64,000 nucleotides of DNA from Tenrec ecaudatus (Eukaryota > Chordata > Mammalia > Afrosoricida > Tenrecidae). Positions 61,525 to 64,000 of this stretch are shown here, in pieces. Positions within the stretch are counted from its first letter, which is position 1. Each line of letters starts with the position of its first letter. The position numbers and the translations under genes are program-made. The stretch lies in assembly GCF_050624435.1 (NCBI RefSeq), contig NC_134542.1:14689997-14753996 (forward strand), read 5' to 3'. The notes under the pieces are model-generated. The model made no database searches. It was not told the DNA's origin and saw only the letters and a program-made list of their open reading frames with translations.

Positions 61525-62583
61525 GTGGTTGTTGTTAAGTGCCATCGAGTCAGCTCTGACTCAGAGTGACCCGCTGTACAACAGAACGAAACACTGCCGA
61601 GTCATGCCCCATCCTCATGATTGTTATTCTTAAGTCCATCGTTGCAACCACTGTGTCAATCCATCTTGTCTAGGGTCTTCTTCTTGCCTGTTGACCCTCT
61701 AAATTGTTATGTTCCATGTCACTTTCCAAGGACTAGCTTCTTCTGATAACATGTCTAAGCTCTGTGAGATGAAGTTTTACCACATTTAATTCCAAGGATC
61801 ATTCTGACCGTACTACCCTCCAAGACAGATTTGATTCCGCCCCCTCCAATGTTTTTCTTTAGCACCATACTCAGAGGCACCAATCTTCTTCCGTCCTCAT
61901 GATTCATTGTACAGCTTTCACATACCTGTGTGGCAGTTGAAGATACCATGGCCCGAGTCAGGCACACCTTAGTCCTCACAGTGACATCTTTGTTCTTGAG
62001 CACTTTAAAGAACTCTTTTGCAGCAGATTTTTGCCCAATGTGACACATTGTTTGATTTGTGACTGCTCCTTCCATGAGTGTTGGTTGTTGATCCAAGTAA
62101 AATGGAATCCTTGACAACTTTTGTCTATTTTTGGCTCACCATCATGTTGTCTGTTGGTCCAGTTGTGCAGATTTTGGTTTTCATTACATTGAGTTGTAGT
62201 CCATACTGAGGGCTGCATTCTGTGAGCGCCATCACGACGTACTGCAAGACCTCTTCGCTTTCAGCAAGAAGGTTGGGTCATCTGCATATCACAGGTTGTT
62301 AATGAACTTTCTTCCAATCCTGATGGTGCATTCTTCTTCATACAGTTCAGCTTCTCAGATTATTTGTTCAGCATGTCGATGGAATAAGTGTGGTAAAAAA
62401 ATACAACTCTGATGTACACCATTCCTGATATTAAACTAGGCAGTAGTAGCCCTTATTTTGTTTGCACTGTGGTCTATGTACAGGTTTTATATGAGCACAA
62501 GAGAGTGTTCTGGAATTCCCATTCTTCTCAAGGTTTTCCATATTCTGCTATGTCAACTGCCTTTGCATAATCAATCAAACATA

Positions 62584-63586
62584 CCGTATATACTCGAATA
62601 TAAGCTGACCCGAGTATAAGCCAAGGTACCTAATTATTACCTGGGAAACCAGAAAAACTGACTGACTCGAGTGTAAGCCTAGGGTGGAAAATGCAGAAGC
62701 TATTAGTGAGTTTCAATAATCAAAACAAATGAAAATAAAATTATTGAAAATTGAGACATCAGTGAGGTAATGTATTTAAATATTTATTTTAAATAAAAAA
62801 CATAAATAAAAGGAGAAGAGGTCATTTAACATTAGTAAACCAGCACAGTAAGTGGAAAATAGGTTCAACAAATACAATAAGGTATCAACAATGATACCTT
62901 AAGAGTACTATTCCCTGAGCTCAATCAGCAACCAAACTAAAATGTAAAGAGTTAAAATCCTTCAAAACTGGATTCCTCATCATCATCCGTATCCCAATGC
63001 AGAGCTTCAGCTCGTGTGAGGTCCTCATAGACGCTGTCCTCACTGAGATCACCGTCATCACCATCACTGCTGTCATTTTCATACAAAGCACAGTCTTCAC
63101 TGCCATCCATAGCATTTATAATACTACATTTCTGGAAGGCACGTCGCACCATGTCTTCTGAAATGTCTTCCCATGCATCTCAAACCCACTTTGCTATTAA
63201 CTCTATGTCAGGCTTCATGAGATTTCCTCCTTTTTTTAGTTGGGCTTGACCAGATGACATCCATTCATGCCACATCCTTTGCACACGGTCTTTAAAAGAC
63301 TTATTCAAAGATACACGTCATAGGATCGCTCTGATGGTTAGATGTGAGTAAACAAACATTCAAAGCCCTGTAGTGTTAGTGGGGCTTAGAATGAACAGCG
63401 GAGAAAACAGCAATCACCCGTGAGATAGTGGGTACTCATCTTGTTACTTCAGCGGGGCGGGGGGGGGGGGTGGACAGCGAGATGTTACACCTCCCTGGGG
63501 TACCACTGACCATGTATAAGCCGAACCCCAGTTTTTCAGCACATTTTTTGTGCTGAAAAACTCGGCTTATACACGAGTATATACGG
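62584..63586 (-). mobile_element. pogo/Tigger-like DNA transposon, internally deleted (1003 bp)
   Basis: The ends are inverted copies: CCGTATATACTCG at the left and its reverse complement at the right. Homology continues inward (TATAAGC..GA). TA dinucleotides flank both ends (62582-62583 and 63587-63588), as expected of Tc1/mariner/pogo insertion. The host RTE LINE resumes cleanly across the insertion. The body holds the C-terminal part of a transposase (separate entry). Confidence 0.85.
62948..63305 (-). pseudogene. Transposase C-terminal remnant (pogo/Tigger DDE type)
   Basis: Minus-strand translation gives a segment with RVQRMWHEWM, then KKGGNLMKPDIELIAKWV, an in-frame stop, then DAWEDISEDMVRRAFQKC followed by INAMDGSED and a long acidic tail ending at GF and a stop. 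The pattern 'W..W...S..VRRAF.KC.I.NA.DG.ED' is characteristic of the end of pogo/Tigger and Jerky-like transposases. The catalytic DDE part is missing and the internal stop shows that it is dead. Confidence 0.7.
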
Positions 63587-64000
63587 TAAGTAAACATCTT
63601 TCTAGTATTCCCTGCTTTCAGCTAAGATCCGTCTGATGTCAGTAGTGATAGATCCCTCATTCCAGGTCTTCTGAATCTGACTTGAATTTGTTCTGTCAGT
63701 TCCCCTATGCTGTACTGGTGCTACTGTTTTAAATTATATTCAGCAGAATTTTACTTGATTGCAACGTTAATGATATTATTTGATATTGTCTACCTTCTAT
63801 TTGGAATGGGCACACATGTAGATCCTGTACACTTAGTTGGCCAGGTGGGTGCTTTTCAAATTTCTTGGCATAGATGGGTGAGGATTTCCAGCACTGTATG
63901 ATTTTTTTGGAAACATATCAGTTAGTTTCTATTAATTCCCGGATCCTTGTTCTTCATGAATGCCTTCATTTTACCTTGCAGTCCTACCTTCAATACTTTT

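Larger units (their letters stand above)
61525..64000 (-). mobile_element. RTE/BovB-clade LINE, long 3' portion split by a DNA transposon
   Basis: The 3' end is at about 61525 (GTTGTTGTTAAGTGCC). On the minus strand the catalytic YADD is intact at 62277-62288. The copy breaks at 62583, where the pogo/Tigger element sits, resumes at 63589 with 'AGTAAACATCTTTCTAGTAT' and continues to the window edge. Stops in the frame show that it is inactive. Confidence 0.8.

Noticed and set aside
63424..63472. G-run near 63454-63472 as a regulatory G-quadruplex
   Set aside because: It lies inside a dead DNA transposon; the run is more simply low-complexity sequence.
1..64000. CRISPR arrays, prokaryotic operons or tRNA/rRNA genes
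   Set aside because: The window is clearly mammalian. The tRNA-like sequences are SINE heads, and no spacer-repeat array is present.

Overview
The window is mammalian nuclear DNA. Most of it is repeat-rich intergenic sequence, and it holds one clear protein-coding gene. The repeats point to an afrotherian host. There are many tRNA-derived AfroSINE copies, recognisable by a 'GAGCCCTGGTGG' head and a 'GACGGCAGTGGG' tail. There are also many fragments of an RTE/BovB-clade LINE with recognisable YADD-type reverse transcriptase motifs. A SPIN-type hAT transposon copy favours a tenrec-like animal, because the tenrec is the afrotherian from which SPIN was described. The species call is an inference; the gene call is not.

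The gene is SCG2 (secretogranin II / chromogranin C) on the + strand. A consensus CRE (TGACGTCA, 42733) and a TATA box (42773) precede a short non-coding exon 1 that ends at a GTAAGA donor (42874). An intron of about 3.16 kb follows. Exon 2 opens at 46033 and carries the whole coding sequence, 46047-47906 (619 codons), then a short 3'UTR with two AATAAA signals (48308 and 48316). The total span of about 5.5 kb and the two-exon plan match what is known of SCG2. The product is a granin prohormone of the regulated secretory pathway. Secretoneurin, EM66-like and manserin-like peptides can all be read from it with their dibasic borders.

Layout: 1-9200 holds a mariner remnant, a minisatellite, AfroSINEs and a 5'-truncated retroposon. 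9235-16760 is a graveyard of RTE LINE fragments. 16770-25000 is mostly unannotated sequence with SINEs. 25000-30250 is somewhat GC-richer, with a 5'-inverted retroposon copy. 30250-42000 mixes RTE, SINEs, SPIN, MIR and a deleted mariner. 42200-48345 is SCG2. 48345-57950 has SINEs and an L2 remnant. 57978-60342 is an apparently full-length composite retroposon. 61525-64000 is an RTE copy split by a 1.0-kb pogo/Tigger-like DNA transposon. No other exon was recognised.

The most interesting non-genic item is a non-coding retroposon family with at least four or five copies here. One copy is about 2.36 kb, flanked by a 17-bp target-site duplication, and ends in a G-rich region, an AATAAA and an A-rich tail. 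It has an internal 248-bp tandem repeat. Other copies are 5'-truncated or 5'-inverted in the manner of LINE twin priming. It looks like an SVA-style or L1-tail-bearing non-autonomous element, and I do not recognise it as a named family.
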